Below, piece by piece: positions 34,668-43,984 of a DNA stretch of 64,000 nt. Each line of letters begins with the position of its first letter. Position 1 is the first letter of the stretch. Made by a program: the position numbers and the translations under genes. The notes beneath the pieces were generated by a model. It saw only the letters and a program-made list of their open reading frames with translations. It was not told the origin of the DNA and did not search any database. Source of the DNA: Rhipicephalus microplus. Its lineage: Eukaryota; Arthropoda; Arachnida; Ixodida; Ixodidae. The stretch is from positions 10,039,501 through 10,103,500 of the forward strand of contig NC_134704.1 of the NCBI RefSeq assembly GCF_043290135.1. The letters run 5' to 3'.

Positions 34668-37600
34668 ATGTGGGGTTTAACGTCCCAAAATCACCACGTG
34701 ATTATGAGAGACGCCATAGTGCAGAGCTTCTCAAATTTCCACCACTTGTGGTGGTTTTGACGTGCACCCAAATCTGAGTACACGGGCCCACAGCATTTTC
34801 GCCTCCATAGAAAATGAATCCGCCGCAGCCGGGATCGGATCCCGCGACTTGCGGGTCAGCAGCCGAGTGCCTTAGCCACTAGACCACCGCGGCAGGGCCG
34901 GCAGAAAATATATTGAGTCGATAAGAGACAAGCGCTGCCTTTCGTGAAAAACAACAGTATTGGAATTAAAATTGGCTGTAATTTCACACTGCATATTCGA
35001 CGATTGTCATAAGGGCATTCACGCCTCAGTAATGTAAGCTTTCTAGCTGCCTGCCACGAAAAAAGGAGGGAGTTTTTTTTTTTTACATATATCATAAGTT
35101 AATCTGCCCATCTCTCTTCCCTCTCTGCTCTATATCTTTCATCTCCACCATCCCCCTCCCATGCGCAGGGTAGCAAACCGGCTGCCTGTAGGCTGGTTAA
35201 CCTCCTTGCCGTTCTTTTCCTCCAATTTTCCTTGCTTCCTTCTTTTAACTCAAGGAAGGGGACTCTGTTCAAATTCAGTTTTACCTACATAAGCGGTGTC
35301 GTACACGTACAATATGCACAATTTTATTGAAAGCGTTCTCCTGCCATAAGTTCTGACATGGTACGCTGTTTGTTTTTGCCTCTTCCATGGCTATCCAGTT
35401 TCGTTTGACCAGCACAGGAGTGGGCACGATCTTCATGGTGACGTACTGCTCTTACTTTCTCGGAGCCATCACAGCAGGCGTGTCCTGTCATTTCAGGGTC
35501 TGCGAAGCACTTTTTATCAATTTATAGCATCGTTGTAAGTTAGGCGGTGATTTGCTGTCCCAGTTTTCCTAGGTTTGTGCAAGGAGATCTCACATTGCCA
35601 GACCACATTCAGCACTTTGTAGGAAATTTTGATTTTTTTTAAAATAAAAGGTGTGTAAATGGCGCAGCAATTCACCATCTAGCAACCCAATGCCTGGCTG
35701 TGGGCTGTGGAGACCATTAGGACACAGCTGATTTGCTAGTCAAAAATGATTGTGTGTTTTGACAGAACAATGTTTGTGGATACTACATATGACGAGAAAG
35801 AAGACTGAAGTTCAACTCAAGAAAATAATCTGTTTTCATGGCTTTATTTGGCTAGTTTAGCTCAGCGTAGCATTTTTGCACTCATTATACGCAACAATTT
35901 TTGGATGAATTCAAGTCAAGCGCATATGCATACAAACTTACTAGCCATGGTATATCATGTATATGCGAGAGATAGGGGTCACGTATGTACACTATGCTTG
36001 CGAAGAAAATTTCCGGTAGTGTGAGAAATCATAGATTTGCATATAACGTGAGCTCTAAAGTCATAAACCACAGCATCGGGTGGAGAACACGCAGCAAAAA
36101 GAGAAACGCAATATGAGGTAATTTCAGAGCATTGAACAGACGAAGACAAAACACTCTTAAGTAGTATATATGCTAAAATGTTGTAAAGTTTTCGTTTTAT
36201 TACTGTATGTCTCTCATCAACACATCTCGTTATCTTCCAAACAGCAGGAAGCATTCACCGAATTCTTGGGCGTGTTCATCTCCATCATATCTTTTCTTGT
36301 TGTTGGTCCAGCACCATTCCTCCATTTGAGCCCGTAAGCATATCTAGGTCGGCAAATGTCAGATCATTCGTAGAATAATATCAGCACATTCGTTTTAGAA
36401 GTCGACGAGTGTGTTTCAACGTGTTTTCAGAGCTGCTTAAGCACTGCCCTACTTGGCACAGATTTTCATCTTTACAACGACGTGACCGATTTTGTGGCTG
36501 TGGCAGGACAACGTGGCGAATCTCTTAACTTTACGGCATGAGAACCACTGTTTTTCTTTTTCTTTAAGATCAATTAACATCACAGGAAACCTGACGCTGA
36601 AGGGCATGGTGACGCAGTCGTAGCTGGAAAATAAGAAACGTGTAAAATATAACGCAGCCTAAACAACATCACCAGCTCCTTCTGACCATACCTTACAACT
36701 TTCACTGTCAAAGATAAGCACTAAAGCTCTTACTCAAATTTTGCGAAAATAGTGAACTTATCATACCTCTAAAAAGTGCAACGGTAAAAATTGGAGTAAG
36801 CTGGTAATAATATGTCGCATATGAAATCAAGGCGTGCAGACAAGTACACAAACAAACTTTCGGTCTGAATTATAGAGTTAGTCGTACACACTTACGCAAA
36901 CACACCACTAAACAGACGAATACGAAAAAAGCAACATGCAGGATGGTATGCGTTTTTTTGTTTTCATCTGCTTAGTACCTGTGTGCTTCCACAAATACGA
37001 ACACACAAAAAAGCGCCAACCTGGGATATCTTTCTATTACATTCAAAATGAAGAAATAGCATGCTTAATTGATTGCCTGGAGCCACACATGTGCCAAGTT
37101 GTAACGCGGCGCTGCCATTTCCCGGCACACACAGATAGGTTTTGTGTCTGCTTCCTTTCACTGTTCAGTTCGTCCCATTACTTGGCAGTTCTAGCTTGTG
37201 TTGTCTAGTTATGTTATCTTAGGTAAATGTAATTTCTTCTGAAATGATGCTAAAAGAGCCTCGCTTATATCGACGTTCACCAATACAAAGTCATGTTGAA
37301 TTACGTAAACATGTATGCAGTTTTTCTTACGCTTTGTTGACACGCGAAACACTCGGTATACTCACAAAGCAGTAATCACTTGACGAAGCACTTACGCATG
37401 CTTTTATTTTTTTACAGAGCTCTTTGGCTAGTTTACCTGTCCCAGGTGTGCGTCGGCTTTTCAGCAGGAACGCTGTTTACCAGTTGCTACTATAATGCAT
37501 ACAACGTCGCCTTGTAAGGGAAAACATTCTGCGTCGTCACAGTCGTGCAGCAAAGGCTGAGGGCGATGTAACTTTACAATGCTACGTTCCTTCTAATACA

Positions 37601-40053
37601 GAGAGTGTGGCTACCCGGAAACGATCTCAACGAGCGCATTCATTTCAAGTTCCACTATATTGTTCCAGATGTCTGGGTGAGTGGACCAAGCAAAATGTCT
37701 TTCTAAAAAAGGATGCATGCCGAAAGAGATGACGAGGTTTTGTACTCATGTAGACATATGGCGAGAAAGACTTACTATTCGGCGTATGTCTGATGAATAA
37801 TGACAACAGTGAAAAATATAGCAAGACGACGAATACATGTACACTTAGCTCGTTCCTCTATAGAGATAGTGAGAGATATGAACAGTATAATGTCAAAGAT
37901 TTTTTGCAGGCGCTATAGTAACCAACTTGCTGCCCTGCAAATGGGTGAGGAAAGAGATGGATAAAACTAAAAATAACAGGAACTCAACACGTGCACACAT
38001 ACAGAAAACATTATAATAAGGCTCATTCAGATAAGCTGGAGGAGCTCGCAAAGAGATATAGCACTTTCAAAACATTCTTTTGCGAGATTATAAGCATGTA
38101 TTTATCATGTTATGCAAAAAGCTTTGATATTCTTGCAATGAAACTTGATACAAATGATCAAACAATAACCGCAAGTTCATCAAACATTTGTTTATTTAGT
38201 AAAACAGCTTCGATTTCAGACTGCTGTCATCACTTAAAATTGCTCTCTGCCTCGCCTCCTCTATCCCTTCCAGTCGTATGCGCTGCTAAGCACTCTCCAT
38301 CACTTAAAATTAATTATGCTAAAATAGATATTTCTTGCTCATTTTTTAAAGCGCAATCGTCACCCCACCTGCTGCTGGTTACATCGTCGAGGCGATCGGC
38401 TTCAGAGAGGGCACCATGGTCATGTTCGGGATTCTTCTATTATGGGTAACATTACAGCATCAAATAATTACAAGCGTAAAAAATGCAACACAATACGTAA
38501 GAGTCAATATAAGTTTTATTGCGTACAACTACAGTAATTCTTTGGATGCACATCCATAGCTGCGCATTCAACTCTGTAGTGGTGTTTCCCAGGTGCCAAC
38601 GCCAGTAAGACGATGACTGGGGCTAGTTGGTTCATGTCGAACTTACTTATTCACCAGTATTATATTTAAAACAGCACATATCGTAGACTTTTCTGATAGC
38701 TGACTCATATTGGCCTACTTCAGCATGCTGGGAAGCTATCTTATAAGTGACCTAGAAAAGCACACCGGGCCCATGCCCCCCTCCTTCTGTGGGGGGGGGG
38801 GGGGGGGGAGTGATTCTTAAACGAAAAGAAGAGAAAAGTGAGTACTGCCTACTCCACGGTATCGTATATTTTGTTAAGGTCGACATCTGTCATTGGTATC
38901 GTGAGCTAAGACTGCTACTTTACTTTATGGTATCATATCCTCATAAAGCAAGTAGACGTACCGGTTGATGAGGATGTGATACGTATTATGGCGCATAGTT
39001 TATTATGGCGCAGTGGAAACCTCACTGTTTTTGTTTAAAAATACCCCTTTCTTTGTTTATGCTAACGTGAGAGAGTTTGTTAGCTGGGTTTCAAAGAAGC
39101 GTGGGTGTTCGTTTCGGTGCGTCTCCAGCCCGGCCGTGATAGTCAAAGCGCGCACTTCTGACGTCCGCAGAAGCCGTGTATAAAAAGCACGTGACCTTTC
39201 TCAGCGTAAATGACACAAGCAGCGAAAGAATTGGGCACTTGATAAATTACGAGTTGTGTTTGGCGAACGCCTTGTGCCCATTGAGACGAGTTTGGTCAGA
39301 ACGGAACGCGATGCACGCGTCTCCCTTCTTGCATGAGTGGACTAACCTCCATGAAGCACACACGCTGGGCATAAAGCGACGTTACGCAAGAAAGTGCGGG
39401 CGCTATGGAGTCCAAAGCGCTCCTCGGCGGCCACCTGGCGTCATGTCAGGGCAAAGGCGGACCGACCGACGGACGTGAGCATGATACATTTTAATTTTAA
39501 GAACTGCCGCGGAAACTGCCAGCGACAGTGTTTGCCTAAAAGAAGGGAGTCCCTCCTGTTTGCAGTCCCCACTAAAGGGGATCACCATAGCGCAAAGCAA
39601 TACTCAGCATGCTGCGTAAGTACGCCGACGTATGCAACACACGGCCACCGACGTAGCATCTACAAAAGGACAACGTCTTAGTCCGCTGTGCCAGTTTGCC
39701 TGCGACAAAACTCGGCAACAACTATTCGCAGTACCCACCTTATAACAATGGCACGGCCGAACGAGATGGTCTTGTGTTGCGAGTCGCCTTGCCAACACGC
39801 TCTGTTGTCGTGCGTGACACGTTCCCTGTAGTGCTAAAAACCACCAACTCCCCTCTCTTTTCTCTTATATTGCTGCGTTGAAATTCTGCACGGGATCAAT
39901 GAAAAATGAAAAAGGCGGATACTGTTGATGTATACGTTGGTAAACGGAAATAATGCTTGTACACTTCTGGTTCTCTTGCAGATGCCGTTCTCGTTTGGCC
40001 TGTGGATGCACGCAGTTATTCGACTCGTCAAAAATACGTATCACATAAGCTGA
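21885..40053 (+). CDS. Transporter B: SLC18B1-like MFS transporter, complete 13-exon gene
   Basis: Exons: 21885-22106, 23862-23957, 26802-26875, 27486-27633, 28790-28858, 30834-30936, 32125-32273, 35399-35497, 36248-36333, 37418-37513, 37602-37676, 38352-38445, 39982-40053. All introns are GT-AG and all phases agree, giving 460 residues, close to the roughly 456 of human SLC18B1 (from memory). A polar N-terminal tail of about 50 residues precedes span 1, which ends LLQPFFPPL, the family's luminal motif. GAVVGGTLID (about 195-203) and TPPAAGYIVEAIGF (about 410-424) are the paired G-P-x-x-G-G-like motifs of the two half-domains. The role by family is proton-driven transport of polyamines or related cations into vesicles; the substrate here is unknown. 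The start could be ATG 21885 or 21888, or an upstream non-coding exon may exist. An AATAAA lies at 40226. Confidence 0.8.
22107..23861 (+). other. Intron 1 of transporter B
   Basis: GTAAGT...TTTCTGTAG. It holds a tRNA-headed SINE remnant at 22805-22950. No other gene is seen in it. Confidence 0.65.
22805..22950 (-). repeat. Ruka-related tRNA-headed SINE remnant
   Basis: Minus strand: TCTCGGTGGATCAGTAGAG, then CTCGGCTGCTAACCCGAAGG and GGTTTCGATCCCGGCC (B box), then CCCGTGTACTGTG and TGCGCATTAAAGAACT. It shares the Ruka plan but differs in body sequence. Confidence 0.55.
23862..23957 (+). CDS. Transporter B exon 2
   Basis: 96 nt, phase 0 on both sides: ASTKAIPAWKYGLTFSSFKA then FIAIGSLSSQSL, followed by GTAAGG. 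Corresponds to span 2 and the preceding loop. Confidence 0.75.
24317..24657 (-). mobile_element. Ruka SINE dimer (3' part plus full copy)
   Basis: A full minus-strand Ruka (24410-24657) is directly joined to the 3' half of another (24317-24409). A single target duplication GGTAAACAAGTT surrounds both (24305-24316 and 24658-24669). No duplication lies between the two parts. Confidence 0.85.
24670..26801 (+). other. Rest of intron 2 of transporter B
   Basis: A+T-rich. No exon with a matching phase and no recognisable repeat are seen before the acceptor TACCGTTGCAG. Confidence 0.55.
26802..26875 (+). CDS. Transporter B exon 3
   Basis: 74 nt between TTGCAG and GTAAGT: IEWTSPKFAYLLGLTGFFLA then CVGF, ending in the split Ala codon. 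A hydrophobic span. Confidence 0.75.
26876..27485 (+). other. Intron 3 of transporter B
   Basis: GTAAGT...CTTCACAG. Nothing else is recognised in it. Confidence 0.6.
27486..27633 (+). CDS. Transporter B exon 4
   Basis: 148 nt. LLYWCPDAASLLGGSIAAAC is followed by LGGFTEGVYIVTLYAMCTDT and FLHNKGVII, then GTAAGC. The small-residue-rich segment matches the span 4-5 region of SLC18-type carriers. Confidence 0.78.
27634..28789 (+). other. Intron 4 of transporter B
   Basis: Holds a poly-T run near 27656-27684 and a short hairpin CGCAACTTA/TAAGTTGCG at about 27922-27941. No gene is recognised. Confidence 0.55.
28790..28858 (+). CDS. Transporter B exon 5
   Basis: 69 nt, ATMDGMYGMGCMLGAVVGG then TLID, between TCTTTAAG and GTAAGT. 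It carries the N-half G-x-x-x-G-G motif that lines the transport path in DHA1-type MFS carriers. Confidence 0.78.
28859..30833 (+). other. Intron 5 of transporter B
   Basis: Contains a perfect palindrome GTCACCGATCGGTGAC at 29557-29572 within a G+C-rich patch, a Ruka-related remnant at 29832-30058 and a small tandem array of ACCATCTGTA at 30226-30256. Confidence 0.55.
29832..30058 (-). repeat. Old Ruka-related SINE
   Basis: Keeps the Ruka order in reverse: AAGTTTAACGTC, ATGATTATACAGAACGCCGT, GGAAGGCTCTAGAAATT, AACGTGCACCTAAAT, TACACGGGTCTCAAG, then a decayed head ending CTACCGTAGCGGG. Divergence is much higher than in the full copies. Confidence 0.65.
30834..30936 (+). CDS. Transporter B exon 6
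   Basis: 103 nt, LWAFPLPYFVCGILLMGAMP then YFLVKGTAPQIQMT, between CCTTTTCAG and GTAACA. A hydrophobic span followed by the central cytosolic loop. Confidence 0.78.
30937..32124 (+). other. Intron 6 of transporter B
   Basis: A+T-rich with a poly-G run at 31870-31884. No gene is recognised. Confidence 0.55.
32125..32273 (+). CDS. Transporter B exon 7
   Basis: 149 nt: DASLSTKSILQLSYYRLLAN then PRFMINMGSVSLTFIMLGFY and EPTLEPYVRQ, followed by GTAAGT. End of the central loop plus span 7; the FYEPTLEPYV segment corresponds to the F-x-D-P-T-L motif after span 7 in SLC18B1. Confidence 0.8.
32299..33234 (-). mobile_element. RTE-like LINE 3' fragment, interrupted by Ruka
   Basis: Starts with the (ATC)n and AGC repeat tail and GACTACGTCCACTGCAGGACG, then follows the 3' end of the 708-2165 element with many mismatches and indels, up to the TTACCTATCTCAAAGCGCTG region. 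The frames are broken. A Ruka occupies 32919-33166. Confidence 0.8.
32919..33166 (+). mobile_element. Ruka SINE inserted in LINE fragment
   Basis: Head GCCCCACCACGGTGGTCTAG, B box GGGTTCAAATCCCGG, tail (AATC)n. A perfect 14-bp target duplication TCTTTTACAACTTC lies at 32905-32918 and 33167-33180. The LINE sequence resumes after it exactly where it stopped. Confidence 0.92.
33960..34060 (-). repeat. Dispersed purine-rich module, copy 1
   Basis: Reverse of a unit containing GGTTAACC...GGTTGCTTATACCCTGCAC. Related copies are at 35110, 37868, 43330, 48800 and 54205. No tRNA-like head or coding capacity. Confidence 0.45.
34622..34898 (-). mobile_element. Ruka SINE with long (TGAT)n tail
   Basis: A 49-bp TGATTGATTGATT array at the left is the 3' tail, followed by the Ruka body and a head ending CCACTAGACCACCGCGGC. 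The body differs from the other copies near 34725-34760 (a direct CCACTTGTGGTGG segment). A clear target duplication is not seen. Confidence 0.85.
35110..35230 (-). repeat. Dispersed purine-rich module, copy 2
   Basis: On the minus strand it contains GGTTAACCAGCC and GCCGGTTTGCTACCCTGCGC with flanking GGGGATGG, the same core as the other copies. Confidence 0.5.
35399..35497 (+). CDS. Transporter B exon 8
   Basis: 99 nt: FRLTSTGVGTIFMVTYCSYF then LGAITAGVSCHFR. The acceptor is CTATCCAG. The donor is AGG|GTCTGC, weaker than the others because positions +3 to +5 are not A-A-G. The hydrophobic content fits span 8. Confidence 0.72.
35498..36247 (+). other. Intron 8 of transporter B
   Basis: Nothing besides the splice sites is recognised. 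The acceptor is either ACAG at 36244 or ACAGCAG at 36247, a tandem-type site that would add or omit one Gln. Confidence 0.55.
36248..36333 (+). CDS. Transporter B exon 9
   Basis: 86 nt: EAFTEFLGVFISIISFLVVG then PAPFLHLS, followed by GTAAGC. It matches the span 9 region where SLC18B1 has a G-P-V-P-I-L-H-I motif. Confidence 0.78.
36334..37417 (+). other. Intron 9 of transporter B
   Basis: A+T-rich; no gene or repeat is recognised. Confidence 0.55.
37418..37513 (+). CDS. Transporter B exon 10
   Basis: 96 nt: ALWLVYLSQVCVGFSAGTLF then TSCYYNAYNVA, between TTTTACAG and GTAAGG. It corresponds to span 10 (family motif G-x-S-A-G). Confidence 0.78.
37602..37676 (+). CDS. Transporter B exon 11
   Basis: 75 nt: ECGYPETISTSAFISSSTIL then FQMS, between AATACAG and GTGAGT. 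The intron before it is only 88 nt (37514-37601), the shortest of the gene. Confidence 0.76.
37677..38351 (+). other. Intron 11 of transporter B
   Basis: Contains a degenerate copy of the dispersed purine-rich module at about 37868-37960. An ORF at 37991-38449 runs through this intron into exon 12 in a different frame and is not a separate gene. Confidence 0.55.
37868..37960 (+). repeat. Dispersed purine-rich module, copy 3 (degenerate)
   Basis: AGTAACCAACTTGCTGCCCTGC followed by AAATGGGTGAGGAAAGAG keeps the order of the module core. Confidence 0.35.
38352..38445 (+). CDS. Transporter B exon 12
   Basis: 94 nt: AIVTPPAAGYIVEAIGFREG then TMVMFGILLLW, between TTTTTTAAAG and GTAACA. Homologous to the transporter A exon at 5525-5618 with the same length and phase. 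Confidence 0.82.
38446..39981 (+). other. Intron 12 of transporter B
   Basis: Holds a CTAGTTGGTTCAT motif at 38623-38635 (the start motif of the fold-back family, with no hairpin behind it), a poly-G run at 38791-38808, and a G+C-rich patch at about 39090-39480 with overlapping meaningless ORFs. Confidence 0.55.
39982..40053 (+). CDS. Transporter B exon 13 (last coding)
   Basis: Acceptor TCTCTTGCAG, then MPFSFGLWMHAVIRLVKNTY-HIS and TGA. It ends the last span with a short basic cytosolic tail. In another frame the sequence stays open to 40160, but the phase set by exon 12 selects the TGA at 40051. Confidence 0.75.
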   Translation: MPFSFGLWMHAVIRLVKNTYHIS

Positions 40054-40225
40054 GACTTATTGTGAAGCTAGTCCACAAGTTGCAAAAGAAACACCAACTA
40101 CTTAAGAATAATTATGACGTATTAAGTCTGCGGCTTCTTTTCAAGTGGGTCGAAAACTAGTGCATGGCCCTCCTACCACGATGAAGTAAATGCTATCAAA
40201 GTTCATTTCATTACTATTCACAGAG

Positions 40226-40231
40226 AAATAA
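40226..40231 (+). terminator. Possible polyadenylation signal of transporter B
   Basis: AATAAA in GAGAAATAAACG, 173 bp after the stop codon. No transcript evidence. Confidence 0.4.
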
Positions 40232-41240
40232 ACGTTACAGTTACGAAATAGTTGAAATGCGATAACGTATAAAAGATTGTGGTACGTGTTACACGTTTGA
40301 CCCATGCGGCATTTATCAGATAATTAAAGTGGAGCGATGAGTGGTCAAGACACAGCAAGCTCGAGCATCAACGAAAATGATCCTCGTCTTTCGTTGGCGC
40401 TCCTACCTGCGCCTTATTCATGTTACGAGGAAAAAAAATTTAATTCAACCGACGAGCAGCTTTTGTCTCTTGCTATGCTTTGACGTCTATACTTGAAACG
40501 TTACGGATAAGTCTGTCTTACATCTTCAACAGGCTCGTGCTTAGAGCATTTTGGGCCCAGAGCGAAGCAGCACCTCTGCGTTGCGCGCCGCAAAAGCGCT
40601 AGCTTCCGACTTTCTTGCGGGCCACGAGCCCGAACAAAACTTTCTAAAAAGCGGAGTCTGCGTGTTTTTACTTGTGTATAGAGTTGTTATGTATTTATCA
40701 GTGTTTATATGATAATCATCCCCCAGCATCTGGAGTAGCATTTAAGGCAGAATAGCCAAGAAAACATCTCCAACTTTTCATAAAAATATTTATCTATCTT
40801 CTGACTTACACGATACCAGGCCACCGCTTAAAGAGTACATCAAGCACTGAATACTAGTAGCATGTGTCTAAAGTATACGAAATGTCTCACTCTTTATTTA
40901 TGAACCTTCCTTTTACCGAGTAAGAAACGTCTGCTGAACTTGCCGCTATTTCTTCAGCACTTTTAATCACGCCGCACTTAGAAAGATGCGAAAGCCGTAA
41001 AAGTAGGGACGGCACGGATGGTGAGATGGCTACGATACGTATCTCGCAGCGTAATAGTACCAGGCGACAAAATCCTTTCTACGGCATGAAACTACCATGT
41101 TATCATGAATGCTCATCTTTGGAGGAAGTAAAATATTAAAGTGAACGTGGGCCTTTATTTAACAGAATTATTTGCTGCCAAACCATATCTACACCGTTGA
41201 TAAAGTTGCGACAGTGCAATTTAACAGGAGTGGAGAAAGT
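40232..41240. other. Intergenic, no gene recognised
   Basis: A+T-rich apart from a G+C-richer patch at about 40545-40630. No domain or repeat is identified. Confidence 0.5.
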
Positions 41241-41254
41241 CTGACAAATGTCTT

Positions 41255-41395
41255 TCGACGGAGGCGAAGTGCTAGAGGCCCGCGTACTGCGAGTGAACCC
41301 TACAGATATGGTAAACATTTCCGGAGCCTTCCACTTCGGTGACGCGCATAATCATATCTTGATTTCGGAACGTGAAACCCGGTCATGTTAACAGT
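41255..41395 (+). repeat. Ruka-related SINE remnant
   Basis: GAGGCCCGCGTACTGCGAG, ATTTCCGGAGCCTTCCACTTC, GTGACGCGCATAATCATAT and TTCGGAACGTGAAACCC follow the Ruka body order. The head is missing. Confidence 0.55.
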
Positions 41396-42882
41396 AAACC
41401 TCATCGATACAATCGATAATAGGTTACTTTAGTTCATCAGGATTACTTATTTATTTATTTCAATGTACCTCACACGCCATTAAGGAAATTTAGAGAGGGG
41501 GGCAATAAACAAAATATATATAACTATACTATCAATTTGAAGAAATCACAGAAGAAACAATCGCAAAACCATACGTTTAACAGAAAGCATTACAGTTCCA
41601 GATGTATCAAAGATGCACGTAAGGGAAGAGTAAACGAAATGGTTCCTTCCTTACGCACAAGAAACGGAGCGACTACAAAACATTATATTTGCCTACGCAA
41701 CTGTGGCAATCTTAAAAACGAGCTCACACAAATAATATGTTTGCAAAGCAGCTAAAAATTAAGGAAATGAAAAATAACTACCAAGCAAAATATATAAAAA
41801 GCTACGCATTTATTGGTTACAATTCAGGACGATGAATTTCCCGCACGAGAGAAAAGAAAAGAGAAGTAAAGTCCCAGTTTCCCAAATTTGCAAGAAGAGA
41901 ATGCCAGGATAACGGCAAAAAGCTGCTATGTTAGCAGCTTGACGAGGTTCAAAACCCTTTTTTTTTTAGCATCAATATCAATATTTCGCAGAGCACGCGT
42001 ATGAAGATGTCTGGACATTGAATGCGCACATAATAACACGCTGCAGTCAGTAGCTCTACCTGCGGGTTAATATATGAGTTCGGTGGAATAAATATTACTC
42101 AGCAACAGCAGATGGCGGCACAGTATACGCATTTTTGAAAAGCGCCCTTTGACAGAGTACATGTGTGTTTAGGAGGAGTGGTGAACGATTTACAGTACTT
42201 GGTACTGTACTACGGGAGAGCTGAAAGCCGTCCCAAGTGCTGGAAAGTTCAGCCACACAATGAAAGCATACTGTGAGGGTACCAAGCAACCAATTTGGCT
42301 GCTTAGGTTACATGCTCTGATTATCTGAAAAAATGCTCACGGCAACTGAAATGCGCTAGCGTGGTCCACCAGAGTTGTGTTACTTTTCGTACAGCAATTG
42401 TATTCGTAAGCTCACTTCATTGACAACGTGTTTAACTCTCGTCACATTAACTCGGTGCCCTCACCACATTACTCCTCCTCCATTATTACGTATACATCAC
42501 GTGCAAATCTTAAGCCTCGAATCACAAAAAGCTGTCATGAGGTCAGCTTTTCGCTCTATTTCGCTCACTTTAACGCAGGGGTTCCCAAGCTTTCTGATCT
42601 TGCGTATACTTGGGAAAACGCAATGGCTTATCTGGACTTTTTCTTGAGCATGAGAACAACCAAAAGCGGGAAGGAGAAGGTGGGTGATGAGTGACGTCTC
42701 TTGACGCTCGAAACATAGTATTAACCCTGCTCGCGTTGCCTGTCGCCTTTAATATTATCATTGACGCAATACTCCAGATATTGAATTGCTATTCTCTCAC
42801 ATGCCGGTCCGCTACTCGCCTAAAGCGCTCACCGGCCATGCAGTGCATAGTTCAGAAACACCGCAGCGTGAGCAACGTTTCT

Positions 42883-42883
<1 letters not shown>
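41396..42883. other. Intergenic, no gene recognised
   Basis: A+T-rich. Overlapping + ORFs at 42375-42694 have no domain. A short GTTCCCAAGCTT-containing stretch near 42580 resembles the reverse of 43470-43530 and may be part of an unnamed repeat. Confidence 0.45.

Positions 42884-42908
<25 letters not shown>
42884..42908. repeat. (AC)n microsatellite
   Basis: A perfect AC array of about 12 units. Confidence 0.9.
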
Positions 42909-42913
<5 letters not shown>

Positions 42914-43329
42914 CGCCAGTCATACAGATGCTTGTTGAATTTATTTATTATTTTTTGTAAAGGGAAAAGTTCCTGGCAGTCACACAGCTAAACGATTGTT
43001 GACCGGTACGTCAGTCGTAAAGCTAAGCATGAATGCTCGGGTAGCCCACAGCCCGTACGAAGCGAAGCATCTTAAGTTATAATTGCAAAACCTATATGAA
43101 GCAGATGACAAAGCACCAAGTATAAAAACTGTGTCACGTGACCACCGTTGCGTCATCAGCCATGAACAAAGCGGCGAGGTGCCTGTAAATGTCGTTCGAA
43201 CTAGTTTGATCACTCGCGGGCATAAATTACCAGAGCTGTGTGCGTTTTCCCATCACCCGCGGGTACCCTAATTGTGCGGATGTGGCGTATCGTAAATGCA
43301 AAAAAAAACAATAAAAAATTTCTTCGCCG

Positions 43330-43400
43330 AGTTCAGAGAGAGTGAAAGACGGGGAGGTTAACCAGAAAAAATTTCGGCTTGTTACCCTGCACTGGTGACA
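43330..43400 (+). repeat. Dispersed purine-rich module, copy 4
   Basis: GGGGAGGTTAACCAGAAA then GGCTTGTTACCCTGCACTGG, the module core. Confidence 0.5.
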
Positions 43401-43619
43401 GAGAAATGCGAAAGAAAGGTATACGGTTGCACTTGTTCTGGCCGTTCGCGGTACCCTAAGGTGCCCTTCACGGAGCCTCTGAGTTCTGCGGAAACCCTGC
43501 AGTTTGAGAACCCATGCTTTAACGCATCCAAGTATAGTGTTCTTCCTTCTTTTCATTTCTTTGCCTTTGGGCTATGGAATCCCACAAAACTGTGCCCGGA
43601 ACGACCCATCCTTTGAGGG

Positions 43620-43620
<1 letters not shown>

Positions 43621-43675
<55 letters not shown>

Positions 43676-43719
43676 CTGATGATGATGACGACGAGGAGGA
43701 GGAGGAGGAGGAGGAGGAA
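43621..43719. repeat. (GAT)n(GAG)n trinucleotide array
   Basis: GAT repeats to about 43687, then GAG repeats to 43718. On the minus strand they form the simple-sequence tail after the LINE 3' end at 43729-43844. Confidence 0.9.
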
Positions 43720-43728
43720 TAAACTTTA

Positions 43729-43844
43729 TTATAAGAAACCAGCAGGTTTAGGTGGCCGGGCATAAACCTCCCATGAGGGGACGTCAAGGGCTTGCCTCGA
43801 CGCTGCCTCACGGGCGTGCTGGGTCGCCCAGGTTTGGTCGTAAC
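43729..43844 (-). mobile_element. 3' end of an unidentified LINE or related retroelement
   Basis: On the minus strand an open frame RYDQTWATQHAREAASRQAL then DVPSWEVYARPPKPAGFL ends at TAA TAA. An AATAAA and the (TCC)n(ATC)n tail follow. This looks like the C-terminus of a retroelement ORF, 5'-truncated at about 43844. The family is not identified. Confidence 0.5.
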
Positions 43845-43984
43845 GAAAGCAAGGACATGATGAAAGAGAACAGTGATCTGAAAATGATTTCTTTTTCAAA
43901 GGATGGGGCTCTGCAGAGCCCCATCTTTTGACAAAAAAAAATAATTTTCAGATCACCGTTCTCTTTCATCATGCCCTTGCTTTT
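43845..43984. repeat. Near-perfect fold-back element
   Basis: Left arm GAAAGCAAGGACATGATG...AAAGGATGGGGCTCT and right arm AGAGCCCCATCTTTTG...CATCATGCCCTTGCTTTT pair over about 70 nt with a few mismatches and one or two indels, centred on CTCTGCAGAG near 43914. There is no coding capacity. It could be a MITE or a recent inverted duplication. Confidence 0.75.

Larger units (their letters stand above)
32274..35398 (+). other. Intron 7 of transporter B, repeat-rich
   Basis: 3.1 kb holding an RTE-like LINE fragment interrupted by a Ruka, two copies of a dispersed module (33960-34060 and 35110-35230), and a further Ruka at 34622-34898. Confidence 0.65.

Noticed and set aside
37991..38449. 152-codon ORF overlapping transporter B exon 12
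   Set aside because: Different frame from the exon; its upstream half is A+T-rich intron without any domain.
39957..40160. Longer C-terminus of transporter B in the frame open to 40160
   Set aside because: The phase fixed by exon 12 reads MPFSFGLW... to TGA at 40051, which matches the last exon of copy A; the other frame would need a phase break.
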